DNA of 64,000 bases from Gordonia iterans (GTDB lineage: Bacteria; Actinomycetota; Actinomycetes; Mycobacteriales; Mycobacteriaceae). The stretch is taken from assembly GCF_002993285.1 (NCBI RefSeq), contig NZ_CP027433.1, forward strand, positions 2,232,001 through 2,296,000, read 5' to 3'. The notes under the pieces were generated by a model that worked only from the letters and a program-made list of their open reading frames with translations, ran no database searches and was not told the origin of the DNA. Position numbers and translations under genes: made by a program. Positions 63,330 through 64,000 of the stretch are shown piece by piece (position 1 is the first letter of the stretch; every line of letters starts with the position of its first letter).

Positions 63330-63722
63330 ATGACCGAAGCGAGCAACGGCCAGAATCCCGAGAACGGTACCGAGGCGACCCCCGAGCCCGGTGCCGGCGT
63401 CGTGTCGTCGATCCGCCGGTACGTGGCAACCGAGAACGGCGCGGCCACCGCCGTGCTGCAGCCCGTCGGCGGTGCGGGCGTCCGCGTGACTCTGGTGGGC
63501 GAGAAGGACGGCGTGCTCGGCGACCGGATGGTCGCGTCGATGGACGAGGCGAAGGATCTCGTCGCCCAGATCGAGGGCCTGCAGACGGGTGAGTGGGACC
63601 GCGAGCTCACCACCAAGGCCACGGTCACTCCGAGCCACTGGCGCAAGATGGCCGGCTGGGTCGCCGACCAGACCCGGTTCTTCCCCCGGCCGCGCAACCG
63701 CAAGATCGTCGACTACCGCTGA
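63330..63722 (+). CDS. Conserved small protein of unknown function
   Basis: 130 aa, soluble and mixed in charge. The core reads VVSSIRRYVATENGAATAVLQPVGGAGVRVTLVGEKDGVLGDRMV and ends FFPRPRNRKIVDYR. No motif is recognised. An uncharacterised gene (Rv1455) sits between qor and Rv1456c at the matching place in M. tuberculosis, so this may be its counterpart; I could not compare the sequences. GTG 63306 is a less likely start. Confidence 0.78.
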   Translation: MTEASNGQNPENGTEATPEPGAGVVSSIRRYVATENGAATAVLQPVGGAGVRVTLVGEKDGVLGDRMVASMDEAKDLVAQIEGLQTGEWDRELTTKATVTPSHWRKMAGWVADQTRFFPRPRNRKIVDYR

Positions 63723-63757
63723 CCTGACGTCACGGGCCTTCTCACGTCGGCCGAATT

Positions 63758-63844
63758 CAGGGTGCCGGGCACCCTGAACTGGATCTGGCACCCTCGGCCG
63801 AGGGTGCCAGACCGAGACGAAGGTGCCGGGCACCCTGGTCTCGG
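63758..63844. terminator. Three palindromes between convergent genes
   Basis: CAGGGTGCC-G-GGCACCCTG (63758-63776), a perfect 26-bp palindrome centred on CTCGGCCGAG with arms CTGGCACCCTCGG (63785-63810), and GGTGCC-G-GGCACC (63822-63834) enclosed by CCGAGAC/GTCTCGG (63812-63844). All share GGTGCC/GGCACC. Their place between two gene 3' ends suggests a bidirectional terminator, although the palindromes could also be repeats that move. Confidence 0.7.
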
Positions 63845-63879
63845 AGTTGAGCGCAGCGCGGCCCGATTCCGGCGACCGA

Positions 63880-64000
63880 TCAGGCGCCGGGTGCCGGCGA
63901 GTCGGCGAGATCCCGGGTACGGCGGGCGGCGGAGGCCTCCAGCACCAGCACCGTGGCGCCCATCATCAGAAGGGCCGAACCGAGCATGTGCAAGAGCACG
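63880..64000 (-). CDS. ctaA: COX15/CtaA-like heme A synthase, C-terminal end (partial)
   Basis: Only the last 39 codons are in the window. The visible protein reads LHMLGSALLMMGATVLVLEA, then a short hydrophilic tail ending in ADSPAPGA. This is the last transmembrane helix of COX15/CtaA proteins, with the conserved LH before it (heme-ligand His). The neighbourhood (ctaB and qor close by) fits: CtaA converts the heme O made by CtaB to heme A. Too short for certainty. Confidence 0.65.
   Translation of the reverse strand, partial: VLLHMLGSALLMMGATVLVLEASAARRTRDLADSPAPGA

Overview
The window is a 64 kb piece of a high-GC actinobacterial chromosome, and almost all of it is housekeeping genes. Several features point to the order Mycobacteriales: mihF (mycobacterial integration host factor), an OpcA partner for glucose-6-phosphate dehydrogenase, the rapZ-yvcK-whiA trio, a Tat-exported DUF1906 protein and an ATPase-degenerate PriA. 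The gene order resembles that of Mycobacterium, Rhodococcus and Gordonia. The short repeats built on TTGAGCTTGTCGA/TTGAGCCCCGTCGAAA suggest Gordonia or a near relative; that placement is inference.

Region by region. 1-8.7 kb: the end of alaS, ruvX, mltG, aroE, a small A24 prepilin peptidase, a Tat-exported DUF1906 protein, then aroC-aroK-aroB. 8.7-11.5 kb: the least ordinary stretch, with a small membrane gene that looks frameshifted, a zinc-ribbon/DUF726 alpha/beta hydrolase and an Rv2536-like membrane protein. 11.5-22.7 kb: pepQ-efp-nusB, then the pyrimidine operon pyrR-pyrB-pyrC-(membrane protein)-carA-carB-pyrF behind a PyrR-binding RNA hairpin. 22.7-32.5 kb: a PhaC-like hydrolase, mihF-gmk-rpoZ-coaBC-metK, priA-fmt-rsmB. 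32.5-33.2 kb: a hierarchical non-coding repeat array, followed by a zinc-ribbon orphan gene. 33.8-39.2 kb: rpe, ribD, a LapA-like gene, an FMN riboswitch, ribE-ribBA-ribH and a PH-domain membrane protein. 39.2-45.9 kb: a PAP2/diacylglycerol-kinase-like fusion, uvrC-rapZ-yvcK-whiA. 46-52.5 kb: gap-pgk-tpiA-secG-ppc. 52.5-58.9 kb (minus strand): tkt-tal-zwf-opcA-pgl, the pentose phosphate operon. 59-64 kb: ctaB, an uncharacterised membrane protein, a membrane protein plus quinone reductase pair on the minus strand, a small conserved gene, a cluster of palindromes and the 3' end of a ctaA-like heme A synthase gene.

Many genes overlap by 1, 4 or a few bases (ATGA, GTGA, TGATG), so operons are tight and translation is probably coupled. 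Together the genes cover the shikimate pathway, UMP synthesis, riboflavin synthesis, lower glycolysis with PEP carboxylase, and the pentose phosphate cycle.

I saw no tRNA or rRNA gene, CRISPR array, transposase, phage gene or recognisable defence system. The most interesting material is the family of short repeats. It forms a 0.7 kb two-level array downstream of rsmB, and related 18- or 21-bp tandem units have expanded in frame inside three conserved genes.
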